From Micromonospora olivasterospora (GTDB taxonomy: Bacteria; Actinomycetota; Actinomycetes; Mycobacteriales; Micromonosporaceae): a DNA stretch of 64,000 nucleotides. The position numbers were made by a program, and so were the translations under genes. The first letter of the stretch is position 1. The number at the start of each line of letters is the position of its first letter. Below are positions 1 through 8,525 of this stretch, piece by piece. The DNA is taken from positions 682,001-746,000 of the forward strand of contig NZ_VLKE01000001.1 in NCBI RefSeq assembly GCF_007830265.1, written 5' to 3'. A model generated the notes under the pieces. That model did no database searches. It saw only the letters and a list, made by a program, of their open reading frames with translations, and was not told the origin of the DNA.

Positions 1-939
1 GCCTGCGGAGATCGAGTGCGACTCGATCGTCTGGCCGTCGGCGTCCTGCAGCACGTACGTGCGGGTGCCGTGCAGCACGCCCGACGAGCCGCCGGTGATG
101 CTGGCCGCGTGCCGGCCGGTCTCCACCCCCTCGCCGCCGGCCTCGAAGCCGTACAGCCGCACGCCCGGGTCGCCGACGAAGGCGTGGAAGACGCCCAGCG
201 CGTTGGAGCCGCCGCCGACGCAGGCCGCGACCGCGTCGGGCAGCGCGCCGGTCAGCTCCAGGCACTGCTGGCGGGCCTCGTCGCCGATGCCGCGGACGAA
301 GTCCCGGACCATCTCGGGGAACGGGTGCGGGCCCGCGGCGGTGCCGATCAGGTAGTGGGTGTCGTCGACGTTGGCGACCCAGTCCCGCATCGCCTCGTTC
401 ATCGCGTCCTTCAGGGTGCGCGAACCCGTGGTGACCGGGACGACGGTGGCGCCGAGCATCCGCATCCGGGCCACGTTGAGCGCCTGCCGCCGGGTGTCCA
501 CCTCGCCCATGTAGACCACGCACTCGAGGTCGAACAGGGCGGCGGCGGTCGCGGTGGCGACGCCGTGCTGGCCGGCGCCGGTCTCGGCGATCACCCGCCG
601 CTTGCCCATCCGCTTCGTCAGCAGCGCCTGGCCGAGCACGTTGCGCACCTTGTGCGCCCCGGTGTGGTTCAGGTCCTCCCGCTTGAGCAGCACCCGGGCG
701 CCCGCCCGGGCCGAGAACCGCTCGGCCGCGTAGAGCAGCGAGGGTGCGCCGGCGTACGTGCGCAGCAGCGCGTCGAACTCGGCCAGGAACGCCTCGTCGG
801 TCATCGCCTTGCGGTACGCGGCGTCCAGCTCGTCGAGCGCCGCGACCAGCGCCTCCGGGACGAACCGGCCGCCGAACCGGCCGAAGTGACCGGCGGCGTC
901 GGGAAGCTGGCCGGCGTCGGCCGGGGCGTTGGCGCTCAT
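1..939 (-). CDS. trpB: Tryptophan synthase beta subunit (partial, C-terminus cut)
   Basis: This is the beta subunit of tryptophan synthase, the PLP enzyme that joins indole and L-serine to give L-tryptophan. The first 313 codons are present. The protein starts [10 protein letters not shown], then shows [10 protein letters not shown], and the PLP-lysine segment [10 protein letters not shown] (Schiff-base lysine in HTGAHK) at about residue 95. The glycine-rich phosphate-binding stretch GGGSNA also lies inside the window. The family is about 400 residues long, so roughly 85-95 C-terminal residues lie beyond base 1. It follows trpC by 41 nt on the same strand, the usual actinobacterial trpC-trpB(-trpA) order. 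The start is the ATG at 939. Identification is secure; only the end is missing. Confidence 0.97.
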   Translation of the reverse strand, partial: MSANAPADAGQLPDAAGHFGRFGGRFVPEALVAALDELDAAYRKAMTDEAFLAEFDALLRTYAGAPSLLYAAERFSARAGARVLLKREDLNHTGAHKVRNVLGQALLTKRMGKRRVIAETGAGQHGVATATAAALFDLECVVYMGEVDTRRQALNVARMRMLGATVVPVTTGSRTLKDAMNEAMRDWVANVDDTHYLIGTAAGPHPFPEMVRDFVRGIGDEARQQCLELTGALPDAVAACVGGGSNALGVFHAFVGDPGVRLYGFEAGGEGVETGRHAASITGGSSGVLHGTRTYVLQDADGQTIESHSISAG

Positions 940-980
940 CGCGGGTGTCCTCTCGCTGCTGACTGGTGCCTCGGCGCGGC

Positions 981-1835
981 TCAGCGCGCCGGGCGGGGCG
1001 TGGCCGGGTGGTTCCCGGCGTTGACCAGCTCGGCGACCGCCTCGCGGGGACTCTTCTGGGTCACCAGGCCCTCGCCGACCAGGACGGCGTCGGCGCCGGC
1101 CGAGGCGTACCGGATCAGGTCGTGCGGTCCGCGTACGCCGGACTCGGCGATCTTGACGATGCTGCTGGGCAGGCCGGGCGCGATCCGCTCGAAGACCGAG
1201 CGGTCGACCTCCAGGGTACGCAGGTTGCGGGCGTTGACCCCGATCACCTGGGCGCCGGCCTCCAGGGCCCGGTCGGTCTCCTCCTCGTCGTGTACCTCGA
1301 CGAGCGCGGTCATGCCGAGGGACTCGATCCGCTCCAGCAGCCCGACCAGCACGTTCTGCTCCAGCGCGGCGACGATCAGCAGGACCAGGTCGGCGCCGTG
1401 CGCGCGGGCCTCGTGCACCTGGTAGCTGGAGACCACGAAGTCCTTGCGCAGTACGGGGATGTTCACCGCGGCCCGGACGGCGGCGAGGTCGTCCAACGAC
1501 CCGCCGAACCAGCGGCCCTCGGTGAGCACGCTGATCGCCCGGGCGCCGCCGGCCGCGTACTCGCCGGCCAGGTCGGCCGGGTCGGCGATCTCGGCGAGCT
1601 GCCCCTTGGACGGGGACGAGCGCTTCACCTCGGCGATCACCGCCACGCCGGGTCGACGCAGGGCCGCGTACGCGTCCAGCGGCGGCGGCGCGGCGGCGGC
1701 CAGCTCCCGGATCCGCTCCAGCGGAACCTGCTCCTGCCGCCGCGCGACGTCCTCGCGTACGCCGGCCAGGATCTCGTCGAGCACGCTGCCGGACGCGGCT
1801 CCGTCCCCCTCGGCGTGCGCATGCTGAGCAGTCAC
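981..1835 (-). CDS. trpC: Indole-3-glycerol phosphate synthase
   Basis: TrpC closes 1-(2-carboxyphenylamino)-1-deoxyribulose 5-phosphate to indole-3-glycerol phosphate, the step before tryptophan synthase. It is a single TIM barrel with the signatures [28 protein letters not shown] and KIAESGV. I chose the GTG at 1835 because GGGGAG lies 7 nt upstream. An in-frame ATG at 1862 is also possible, since a TAGCAT hexamer 6 nt before it would put the transcript start on that ATG. A third option is the GTG at 1784 (reading MLDEILAG), closest to the common length in the family. No TrpF domain is fused, which fits PriA doing that step. Confidence 0.96.
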   Translation of the reverse strand: MTAQHAHAEGDGAASGSVLDEILAGVREDVARRQEQVPLERIRELAAAAPPPLDAYAALRRPGVAVIAEVKRSSPSKGQLAEIADPADLAGEYAAGGARAISVLTEGRWFGGSLDDLAAVRAAVNIPVLRKDFVVSSYQVHEARAHGADLVLLIVAALEQNVLVGLLERIESLGMTALVEVHDEEETDRALEAGAQVIGVNARNLRTLEVDRSVFERIAPGLPSSIVKIAESGVRGPHDLIRYASAGADAVLVGEGLVTQKSPREAVAELVNAGNHPATPRPAR

Positions 1836-1861
1836 CAACGGACTCCCCTCTCCGGGTGTCA

Positions 1862-1874
1862 TGGGCCGATGCTA
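1862..1874 (-). promoter_or_regulatory. Putative trpC -10 box and transcription start
   Basis: On the minus strand TAGCAT (1874-1869) is followed after 6 nt by ATG (1862). The same -10/start spacing recurs at other genes in this window. No convincing -35 is visible. Transcription would begin at or near 1862, either making a leaderless trpC or leaving a 27-nt leader with the Shine-Dalgarno of the GTG at 1835. Confidence 0.45.
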
Positions 1875-2251
1875 GGGGGCGCCACCTGGCACCGGGTGCC
1901 GGGGGTATGGCGCTCCTCACGAAATGGGCTGCGGCATAATGTCCGACTTCCGGTGAACAGTGGATCACGCAGAGCCACGCCGGGCGTGGGCGCGCCGACC
2001 CGCCCCTCGGGCGCCGCACCCGTCGCCGGAGGCCCCCATGACGCCATTGTCGGCCCTGCGGCACGCCACACGCACGTCGGGTCGATGTTGTGAGAAAGCT
2101 CAAGGACGCGGGTCCTGCCAGGTCAGCCGGCTCCACCGACCGTTGACGTGGGCGTCATCACGGCGAAACGTCGGCGGGGCATCGTCGTCCTCGGGCAGAC
2201 TCGATGGCGCGCCTGCCTGAGCCGTCGGAACGATATTCGTGCGGGGTGACC
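1875..2251. other. Intergenic region between trpC and the 2252 gene
   Basis: About 375 bases lie between the divergently read trpC and the small gene at 2252. I see no supported gene here: open frames on either strand are arginine/proline-rich shadows. GATATT near 2231 could be part of a promoter for the plus-strand gene. No repeat or terminator hairpin with a T-run was found. Confidence 0.4.
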
Positions 2252-2509
2252 ATGAGCACTGCCGGGCCCAAGCCGACCATCGGGCTGACCACCATCTCCC
2301 GTACCGTCGCGTCGCTCGCCGTGGGGGTGGTGCACACCCTGGAGCGGGCCGTGGTCGGCGACGGCCGGGTCCGCACCGCCCGGGGCAACGCCTGGGAGGC
2401 GGTCTGCGCCGACCGGGCCCGCGCCGACCAGCGCGCCGAACTGGACCGCCTGGTGGCCGAGTTGGCCGCCGCCCGCGCCGCCGCGCGCGACCGCCAGCCC
2501 GTCGCCTGA
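2252..2509 (+). CDS. Small conserved-looking hypothetical protein
   Basis: An 85-residue protein starting MSTAGPKPTI, with the hydrophobic/amphipathic stretch TISRTVASLAVGVVHTLERAVV in its first half and an alanine/arginine-rich helix at the C-terminus (DRLVAELAAARAAA). I do not recognise a family. The composition of the N-terminal half is not the arginine/proline garble of shadow frames, which is why I treat it as a gene. GGGGTG sits just before the ATG; a GTG two codons upstream is an alternative start. It is read opposite to the trp genes on both sides, so it is probably a separate unit inserted in the trp cluster. Function unknown. Confidence 0.55.
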   Translation: MSTAGPKPTIGLTTISRTVASLAVGVVHTLERAVVGDGRVRTARGNAWEAVCADRARADQRAELDRLVAELAAARAAARDRQPVA

Positions 2510-2543
2510 GCCCGGGCCGGGCCGGGCCGGTAGATCCACTCCG

Positions 2544-2596
2544 TGTCGCCGACATGGTGGGGTCCAGCGGGCTCGAACACGCCCATGTCGCCGACA
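2544..2596. repeat. Two copies of a 42-bp spaced TGTCGCCGACA repeat
   Basis: TGTCGCCGACA occurs at 2544-2554 and 2586-2596, exactly 42 bp apart. The spacer (starting tggtggggtcc) resembles the spacer of the 42-bp tandem array at 6570-6680, so both loci carry one dispersed family. The motif is a 5-bp palindrome around a central base. It lies between the 2252 gene and the 3' end of the Trp-operon membrane protein gene. Confidence 0.7.
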
Positions 2597-2620
2597 TCGG
2601 CCTGATCACCAGCCGGACGG

Positions 2621-3211
2621 TCAGCCGGCGGTCGGGTCCTCGCCCCGGTCGAGGGCGTCCCACGCCTCCGTGGTGCGCCGCCCGGTCACCGGGCCGGCCG
2701 CCGCGCCGGCCGGCGCGTCGGTCGCCGGCCGCGCCCGCCGCTCGTACCGGGCGCCCATCGCCGGCCAGTCGCCGCCCCGCAGCGCGGTCAACGCGCCCCC
2801 GGCGGCGGCGAGCAGGCCGCCCACCAGGCAGAGGGCCGGCCAGCTCCGGCTCACCTCGCCGCCCAACGCCGCCACGAGGCCGTAGCCGCCGCCGGCTGCC
2901 ACGGCCACGCCGAGCCCCAGCAGCAGGGCGCCGAGCAGGCGACGTACCGCCGCCCGGGTGGCCAGCACCGCGCCGCCACCGGCCAACGCGACGACCGCCA
3001 GCGCCGGCAGCCACGGCAGCAGCCCGGCGCCGGTGCGCGCCTCGCGTACCGGCGGCAGCGGCGCCGGCCGGGCCGTCAGCTCGACCGCCCAGGTGCGGGT
3101 CGAGGCCCACACCGCCAGGCCAGCCCCGGCCAGGCTCAACAGCACGGCGTACGCCAGCTCGCGCCGCCCCCGCGCGGCCGGCGCCGAGACCTCGGCGGAA
3201 ACCGGTGTCAC
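2621..3211 (-). CDS. Trp-operon associated membrane protein
   Basis: A 196-residue membrane protein with four predicted transmembrane segments: ELAYAVLLSLAGAGLAVWA, WLPALAVVALAGGGAVLA, LLGALLLGLGVAVAAGGG and LCLVGGLLAAAGGALTAL. The first extracytoplasmic loop begins TRTWAVEL. This size, topology and position (between trpE and trpC) match the actinobacterial family annotated as Trp biosynthesis associated membrane protein; its biochemical role is unknown. The GTG at 3211 is chosen because it sits exactly 6 x 59 nt after the GTG that overlaps the trpE stop, and because the last repeat unit ends in a TGA overlapping this GTG. A GTG three codons upstream is possible. Translation is probably coupled to trpE through the repeat array. 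Confidence 0.85.
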   Translation of the reverse strand: MTPVSAEVSAPAARGRRELAYAVLLSLAGAGLAVWASTRTWAVELTARPAPLPPVREARTGAGLLPWLPALAVVALAGGGAVLATRAAVRRLLGALLLGLGVAVAAGGGYGLVAALGGEVSRSWPALCLVGGLLAAAGGALTALRGGDWPAMGARYERRARPATDAPAGAAAGPVTGRRTTEAWDALDRGEDPTAG

Positions 3212-3565
3212 CGGTGCCACTTTCCGTTCGCGACTGCGGGGCTCCGCTCCGCTGCACTCCTCGCGCTCACCGGTGCCACCTTCCGTTCACGACTGCGGGG
3301 CTCCGCTCCGCTGCACTCCTCGCGCTCACCGGAGTCTTCTTTCGTTCGCGACTGCGGGGCTCCGCTCCGCTGCACTCCTCGCGCTCACCGGTGCCACCTT
3401 CCGTTCGCGACTGCGGGGCTCCGCTCCGCTGCACTCCTCGCGCTCACCGGAGTCTTCTTTCGTTCGCGACTGCGGGGCTCCGCTCCGCTGCACTCCTCGC
3501 GCTCACCGGAGTCTTCTTTCGTTCGCGACTGCGGGGCTCCGCTCCGCTGCACTCCTCGCGCTCAC
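3212..3565 (-). repeat. 59-bp relay repeat array, 6 units (trpE to membrane protein)
   Basis: Six tandem units of exactly 59 bp run from the trpE stop to the start of the next gene. On the minus strand each begins GTGAGCGCGAGGAGTGCAGC. GTG codons fall at 3565, 3506, 3447, 3388, 3329 and 3270, and the next step lands on the start codon at 3211. Each unit encodes [15 protein letters not shown] plus 4-5 variable residues, then TGA overlapping the following GTG. The first GTG overlaps the trpE TGA. The variable tails carry GGAAGG- or GAAAGAAG-like Shine-Dalgarno stretches 8-10 nt before the next GTG. The unit can also fold weakly (GCGGAGC with GCCCCGC). Confidence 0.95.
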
Positions 3566-5115
3566 CGGGCGGGCCGGAGCGTCTCGGCGGCGGCGATCGC
3601 CGCCAGCACGGCGGCGGCCTTGTTCCGGGTCTCCTGGTCCTCGGCGGCCGGGTCGGAGTCGGCCACCACCCCCGCCCCGGCCTGCACGTACGCGCGCCCG
3701 TGGCGGATCAGCGCGGTGCGGATGGCGATCGCCATGTCCAGGTCCCCACCGAAGCCGAAGTACCCGACGGTGCCGCCGTAGAGGCCGCGCCGCACCGGCT
3801 CCAGCTCCTCGATGATCTCCATGGCCCGCACCTTCGGCGCCCCGGAGAGCGTCCCGGCCGGGAACGTCGCGGCGAGCGCGTCGAACGCCGTGCACTCCTG
3901 CCGCAGCTCGCCGACGACGGTGGAGACGATGTGCATGACGTGGCTGTACCGCTCGATGGTGGCGAACTCGGGCACCTCGACGGTGCCCGGCCGGCAGACC
4001 CGGCCCAGGTCGTTGCGGCCCAGGTCGACCAGCATCACGTGCTCGGAGCGTTCCTTCGGGTCGCCGAGCAGTTCGGCGGCGAGCCGGGCGTCGGCCTCGG
4101 GGGTGCCGCCGCGCGGCCGGGTGCCGGCGATCGGATGCAGCAGCGCCCGGCGCCGGCCGTCCGCCGCGGTGCTCACCTTCAGGTGCGCCTCGGGGGACGA
4201 GCCGACGATGTCGAAGCCGTCGAAGCGCAGCAGGTACATGTACGGGCTGGGGTTGGTGGTGCGCAGCACCCGGTAGACGTCCAGCGGGTCGGCGTGGGTC
4301 GCCCGCTCGAAGCGCTGGGCCAGCACGATCTGGAAGCACTCGCCGGCCCGGATCGCCTCCTTGGCCGCCTCGACGGCCTTCGGGTAGCCCCCCTCGGCGG
4401 TGCGGCTGACGACGTCGCCGGCCGCCGGCCGGGCCACAGTCGAGATCATCGGCGGGATGGGCCGGGACAGCGCCGTCGTCATCGCGTCCAGCCGCCCGAC
4501 CGCGTGGTGGTACGCGGCGGCGACCTGGGCGTCGCGGTCCGGCGCGTCCGACGGCGGCAGCACGGCGTTGGCGATCAGCAGCGCCGAGCCGTCGTAGTGG
4601 TCGAGGACCACCAGGTCGGTGGCGAGCATCATGCCCAGCTCGGGCACGCCGAGGTCGTCCTCGGTCAGCTCGGGCAGCCGCTCGAAGCGGCGCACCAGGT
4701 CGTACCCCAGGTAGCCGACCATGCCCCCGGTCAGCGGCGGCATGCCGCTGGCCGGGTTCCAGGCCGGGCCGGCGAGGGCCGCGACGGTCTCGCGCAGCAC
4801 CCGGACGGGGTCGCCGCCGGTCGGCAGCCCGGCCGGCGGCTGGCCCGTCCAGTACGCGACGCCGTCGGACGCGGTGAGGGTGGCGCTGCTGCGCACCCCG
4901 ACGAACGAGTACCGCGACCAGGCCAGGCCGGCCGAGCCGGCGCCCTGCTCGGCGGACTCCAGCAGGAAGGTGCCCGGGCCGCCGGCCAGCTTGCGGTAGA
5001 CCCCGACCGGGGTCTCCCCGTCGGCGAGCAGCCGGCGGGTGACCGGGACGACCCGCCAGCGGCCCGCCAGGTCGGTGAAGGTGGCCTGGTCGGGGCTCAC
5101 CACGCCGTCGGTCAT
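3562..5115 (-). CDS. trpE: Anthranilate synthase component I
   Basis: TrpE converts chorismate to anthranilate, the first committed step of tryptophan synthesis, with the glutaminase subunit TrpG (not in this window). The 517-residue protein has the N-terminal domain with the LLES motif ([10 protein letters not shown]) used for tryptophan feedback binding. The C-terminal chorismate-binding domain shows [35 protein letters not shown] and [14 protein letters not shown]. The ATG at 5115 overlaps the TGA of hisI (ATGA), so it is translationally coupled to a histidine gene. Its own TGA overlaps the first GTG of the 59-bp repeat array. Identification is secure. Confidence 0.97.
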   Translation of the reverse strand: MTDGVVSPDQATFTDLAGRWRVVPVTRRLLADGETPVGVYRKLAGGPGTFLLESAEQGAGSAGLAWSRYSFVGVRSSATLTASDGVAYWTGQPPAGLPTGGDPVRVLRETVAALAGPAWNPASGMPPLTGGMVGYLGYDLVRRFERLPELTEDDLGVPELGMMLATDLVVLDHYDGSALLIANAVLPPSDAPDRDAQVAAAYHHAVGRLDAMTTALSRPIPPMISTVARPAAGDVVSRTAEGGYPKAVEAAKEAIRAGECFQIVLAQRFERATHADPLDVYRVLRTTNPSPYMYLLRFDGFDIVGSSPEAHLKVSTAADGRRRALLHPIAGTRPRGGTPEADARLAAELLGDPKERSEHVMLVDLGRNDLGRVCRPGTVEVPEFATIERYSHVMHIVSTVVGELRQECTAFDALAATFPAGTLSGAPKVRAMEIIEELEPVRRGLYGGTVGYFGFGGDLDMAIAIRTALIRHGRAYVQAGAGVVADSDPAAEDQETRNKAAAVLAAIAAAETLRPAR

Positions 5116-6476
5116 GCCGGCTCCCCCGTGACGGTCACCGGCAGCTCGGTGAAGAAGCAGGTGCGGTGGCCGGTGTGGCAGGCCGCGCCGACCTGGTCGA
5201 CGCTGACCAGCAGCGCGTCGCCGTCGCAGTCCAGCGCGACGGAGCGGACGTACTGGTGGTGGCCGGACGTGGCGCCCTTCACCCAGTACTCTCCCCGGCT
5301 GCGCGACCAGTACGTGGCCCGGCCGGTGGTGAGGGTGCGGTGCAGCGCCTCGTCGTCCATCCAGGCGACCATCAGCACCTCTCCCGTGTCGTGCTGGCGG
5401 ACCACCGCCGCCACCAGGCCGTCGGGGGTGCGGCGCAGCCGGGCCGCGATGGCCGGGTCGAGCGCGGACGGGCGGGCCGCTCCGCCGGCCGCGGGCGGGG
5501 TCTGCTCGGCGTGGGCGCCGGTCACCGGCGCGTGAGGTACGGGCACAGTGACCCATTGTCCCGCACGCGGCGCGGGCACCGGCGACGAGTCCCACCGGGG
5601 CTGCCCCGGCTCCGGGCTTCGCGGGGGCCGGGGCGGCGGCACGGGGTTGGTCAGTTGGGCGAGGTAGCGGTCCAGCCGGCCGTCGAGCAGCGCGTCGGCC
5701 AGGTCCAGGCCGGCCACCGCGGCGATCTCGTCGGCGTACGGGCGTACCAGCGGGACGGTGCCCGTGACCAGGCGCGCCGCCGCGGCCCAGAGCTGCCCGG
5801 TGGAGCCCGGACGCGCGCCGAGGCAGAGCAGCATGTCGTCGCGGTACCCGGACGGGGCGACGGACAGGTCGAGGGCGGCGGCGAACGCGTACCGCCGGGA
5901 CACCACCCGGACCGACGGGTTGGCCAGCCGGAGCACGGACGGGCAGAGCCGGGCCAGGTCGGCGGCGGCCAGCCGGACGCCGAGGTGGTCGTCGCGGGCG
6001 CGGGCCCCGGCGACCTTACCGAGCGTGGCGATCAACTCCTCCAGCCGCGGCTCGTCGGCGGGCTGGCAGAGCACCGGCAGGTCGAGCCGGGGCCGCCAGC
6101 GCGGGTCGGCCCAGAGCAGGCGGGCCGGCGCGGTGACCGGCAGCCCGAAGGCCCAGTCGGCCGGCTCGCCGAGGTGGGCCAGCCAGGAGCGGACGTCCCG
6201 GACGGCCACCGAGACGTGGGTCAACCGGCCGCCGGATTCGGCCAGGTAGGCGCGGCGGGCGGCGTACGGGACGGGGTGGGGCCCGCCGTTTGCCGGTCCG
6301 GCCCCGGATGCGTCGTCGACCAGCACGTCGAGGTCGACGTCGCTGTGCTCGGTGGCCCCGCGTCGGGCGTGGCTGCCGCGCAGCAGGATGCCGACCACGG
6401 GGCGTTCGGCCGACTGCCGCAGCCGGGCGGCCCACTCGTCGAAGAACCCGTCGCCAGGTGACGCAGCGTGACCCAC
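5112..6476 (-). CDS. hisI: Phosphoribosyl-AMP cyclohydrolase fused to a nucleotidyltransferase-like N-terminal region
   Basis: One uninterrupted 454-codon frame carries two unrelated parts. Residues about 1-300 resemble a MNT/Pol-beta-like nucleotidyltransferase, with the loop [20 protein letters not shown] (GS plus DVDLD metal site). A proline-rich linker ([15 protein letters not shown]) follows. The last ~130 residues are HisI, which opens the ring of phosphoribosyl-AMP in histidine synthesis: [48 protein letters not shown] and the zinc-site cysteines in GAACHTG/TCF. HisI normally stands alone at 110-140 residues, so hisI may instead start inside, for example at a GTG near 5547 or 5523. The GTG at 6476 is my start for the long form; the frame is open back to a GTG at 6524. 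The TGA overlaps the trpE ATG. Confidence 0.85.
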   Translation of the reverse strand: MGHAASPGDGFFDEWAARLRQSAERPVVGILLRGSHARRGATEHSDVDLDVLVDDASGAGPANGGPHPVPYAARRAYLAESGGRLTHVSVAVRDVRSWLAHLGEPADWAFGLPVTAPARLLWADPRWRPRLDLPVLCQPADEPRLEELIATLGKVAGARARDDHLGVRLAAADLARLCPSVLRLANPSVRVVSRRYAFAAALDLSVAPSGYRDDMLLCLGARPGSTGQLWAAAARLVTGTVPLVRPYADEIAAVAGLDLADALLDGRLDRYLAQLTNPVPPPRPPRSPEPGQPRWDSSPVPAPRAGQWVTVPVPHAPVTGAHAEQTPPAAGGAARPSALDPAIAARLRRTPDGLVAAVVRQHDTGEVLMVAWMDDEALHRTLTTGRATYWSRSRGEYWVKGATSGHHQYVRSVALDCDGDALLVSVDQVGAACHTGHRTCFFTELPVTVTGEPA

Positions 6477-6569
6477 CGCGCCATCGTGCCGTACGCCCGA
6501 TCCGGGCGCAATGCCGGTTGGCACACCGCCTGTCCGATCCGGAGCCTAGTGCCCGGTGTCGGTTGGCGC

Positions 6570-6680
6570 GATGTCGCCGGCGTGGCGGTGTCCGGGACGG
6601 CGAGTCCCCGCGATGTCGCCGACACGGCGGGGTCCGGGACGGCGAGTTCCCCCGATGTCGCCGACCCGGCGGTGTCGGGT
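6570..6680 (+). repeat. 42-bp tandem repeat, 3 copies
   Basis: Units starting gatgtcgccg recur at 6570, 6612 and 6654 (period 42), with spacers of the form gtgtccgggacggcgag. Since 42 is a multiple of 3 the array stays open in frame, but nothing suggests it is translated. It shares the TGTCGCCGAC core and spacer with the pair at 2544-2596. It lies between the start of the hisI fusion gene and the promoter region of the ABC transporter. Confidence 0.8.
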
Positions 6681-6788
6681 CCGCGAGCGGGGTCGTGGCA
6701 CCAGCACCCGGAGCCGACCGTTGCGGTCGCCCGGTCATCTCACCTAGCGTTGAGTTCATCGACTGTTGAATTTTGCGGGAGGTGGGCG

Positions 6789-7532
6789 ATGGACCCTGCG
6801 ATCGCGGTCCGCGACCTGGTCGTGGACCGGGGCCGGCGGCGGGTGCTGCACGGCATCAGCTGTGCGGTGCCGCGCGGCGCGGTGACCGGCCTACTCGGCC
6901 CCAGTGGCAGCGGCAAGACCACCCTGATGCGGGCGATCGTCGGGGTGCAGGTCGTCCGCTCCGGCTCGGTGACCGTGCTCGGTCGGCCGGCGGGCGCACC
7001 GGCGCTGCGCCGCCGGGTGGGCTACCTCACCCAGGCCCCCAGCGTGTACGCCGACCTCACGGTGCGGGAGAACGCCCGGTACTTCGCCGCGCTGCAGGGG
7101 CGGGACCGGGCCGACGCCGAGCGGGCCGTGGCCGACGTCGGGTTGGCCGACGCCGCCGGCCAACTCGTCGGCACCCTCTCCGGTGGGCAGCGCAGCCGGG
7201 CCTCCCTGGCCTGTGCCCTGGTCGCGCAGCCGGAGCTGGTCGTCCTCGACGAGCCGACCGTCGGGCAGGACCCGGTGCTACGGGCCGACCTCTGGGCCCG
7301 GTTCCACGCCCTCGCCGCCGCCGGCACGACCCTGCTGGTGTCCAGCCACGTCATGGACGAGGCGGCCCGCTGCGACCGGCTGCTGCTGATCCGCCAGGGT
7401 CGGCTCGTCGCCGACGACACCCCGGACGCGATCCGCGCCGCCGCCGGCGTCGACGACCTCGACGAGGCGTTCCTGCGCCTCATCCGCGCTGGCGAGGCGG
7501 CGGCCGGCCGCGACGGTCGGGGGGCGTCATGA
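6789..7532 (+). CDS. ABC transporter ATP-binding protein (exporter type)
   Basis: A 247-residue ABC ATPase that would drive the permease encoded next. Walker A is GPSGSGKTT (~38-46), the Q-loop region YLTQAPSVY follows, the signature motif is TLSGGQRSR, Walker B is LVVLDEPTVG, and the switch histidine is in LLVSSHVMDEA. This layout fits the DrrA/ABC-2 drug or lipid exporter class. The ATG at 6789 has GGGAGGTG about 6 nt upstream; a longer open frame upstream runs through the 42-bp repeats and is not credible as coding. The stop TGA overlaps the ATG of the permease. The adjacent TetR gene may control the operon. Substrate unknown. Confidence 0.93.
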   Translation: MDPAIAVRDLVVDRGRRRVLHGISCAVPRGAVTGLLGPSGSGKTTLMRAIVGVQVVRSGSVTVLGRPAGAPALRRRVGYLTQAPSVYADLTVRENARYFAALQGRDRADAERAVADVGLADAAGQLVGTLSGGQRSRASLACALVAQPELVVLDEPTVGQDPVLRADLWARFHALAAAGTTLLVSSHVMDEAARCDRLLLIRQGRLVADDTPDAIRAAAGVDDLDEAFLRLIRAGEAAAGRDGRGAS

Positions 7533-8284
7533 CCCCCCGCATCCTGGCCGCCACCACCGGCCGAATCCTGCGGCAGTTGCGGCACGACCGGCGCACCGTC
7601 GCCCTGCTGGTGCTGGTGCCGGCGCTGCTGCTGACGCTCGTCAACTACATGTACGCCGACCAGCCCGCCCCGCCCGGCCAGCCGAGCATGTTCGACCGGG
7701 TGGCGCTGGTGATGCTCGGCGTCTTCCCGTTCGTGATCATGTTCCTGGTGACCAGCATCGCCATGCTGCGCGAGCGCACCTCCGGCACCCTGGAACGCCT
7801 GCTCACCACCCCGCTCGGCCGGCTCGACCTGCTCTTCGGCTACGGCATCGCGTTCGGGCTGGCCGCCGCCGGGCAGGCGTGCGTCGCCGCGGCCGTGGCG
7901 TACTGGGCGTTCGGTCTCGAGACCGCCGGCAGCAGCGCCCTGGTGATCGTGATCGCGGTGGTCAACGCGGTGCTCGGGGTGGCCCTCGGGCTGCTGTGCA
8001 GCGCCTTCGCGCGCACCGAGTTCCAGGCCGTACAGTTCATGCCGGTCGTGGTGCTGCCCCAGCTGCTGCTGTGCGGCTTGTTCGTCGCCAGGGACCAGAT
8101 GGCCGGCTGGTTGCAGGCGGTCAGCGACGCCCTGCCGCTGTCGTACGCGGTGGAGGCGTTGCAGGAGGTCGGCGCCCACGCCGAGCCCACCGCCACGATG
8201 TGGCGCGACCTCGCGGTGGTGGCCGGCTCGGTGGTGCTGGCGCTGGTGCTCGCGGCGGCCACCCTGCGCCGGCGCAGCGGCTGA
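7529..8284 (+). CDS. ABC-2 type transporter permease
   Basis: A 251-residue membrane protein of the ABC-2 permease family, partner of the ATPase just upstream (ATGA overlap). It has six predicted membrane spans, including VALLVLVPALLLTLVNYMYA, MLGVFPFVIMFLVTSIAML, VIVIAVVNAVLGVALGLLC and LAVVAGSVVLALVLAAATL. The conserved cytosolic motif RERTSGTLERLLTTPLGR follows the second span, as in DrrB-like exporters. Likely role: export of a drug, lipid or secondary metabolite; the substrate cannot be read from the sequence. Confidence 0.92.
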   Translation: MTPRILAATTGRILRQLRHDRRTVALLVLVPALLLTLVNYMYADQPAPPGQPSMFDRVALVMLGVFPFVIMFLVTSIAMLRERTSGTLERLLTTPLGRLDLLFGYGIAFGLAAAGQACVAAAVAYWAFGLETAGSSALVIVIAVVNAVLGVALGLLCSAFARTEFQAVQFMPVVVLPQLLLCGLFVARDQMAGWLQAVSDALPLSYAVEALQEVGAHAEPTATMWRDLAVVAGSVVLALVLAAATLRRRSG

Positions 8285-8339
8285 GGCTCCCGGCGGCCCG
8301 CTCCCCCGCGACGCCGCCGGACGGGCCGCGACGGGCAGG

Positions 8340-8505
8340 GAACGGCCGCGACGGACGGGAACACGCAGGAAGGGGGCCCCGACGGGCGGGGGCGGGCCGC
8401 GCCGGACGGGAACAGGCAGGAATGGGCCCCGACGGGCGGGGACGGGCCGCGCCGGACGGGAACAGGCAGGAAGGGGCCGCGACGGGCGGGGGCCGCGACG
8501 GGGGC
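8340..8505 (+). repeat. Tandem repeat of about 50 bp, 3 copies
   Basis: Blocks of the form gacgggaacaggcaggaa followed by ggggcc and gacgggcgggg recur at 8354, 8405 and 8455 (periods 51 and 50). The array fills most of the 241-bp gap between the permease stop and the TetR gene. Each copy contains an AGGAAGGGG-like purine run. I see no start-stop coupling here, so I regard it as unrelated to the 59-bp family. Confidence 0.65.
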
Positions 8506-8525
8506 GGGCTTGGGGCGTACCCGCG

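Noticed and set aside
3212-3565. The 59-bp array as a CRISPR array.
   Set aside because: Units are contiguous with no unique spacers, no cas genes are nearby, and units sit precisely between co-directional genes.
2239-5535. A 1,098-codon plus-strand frame antisense to trpE.
   Set aside because: No recognisable domain; trpE on the other strand is certain. The frame passes through the 59-bp repeats, which lack stops in several frames.
6570-6680. The 42-bp array as CRISPR or as part of the ABC ATPase coding region.
   Set aside because: Spacers are near-identical, and the ATPase has a clear Shine-Dalgarno and start at 6789. The open upstream frame reflects only the 42-bp (14-codon) period.
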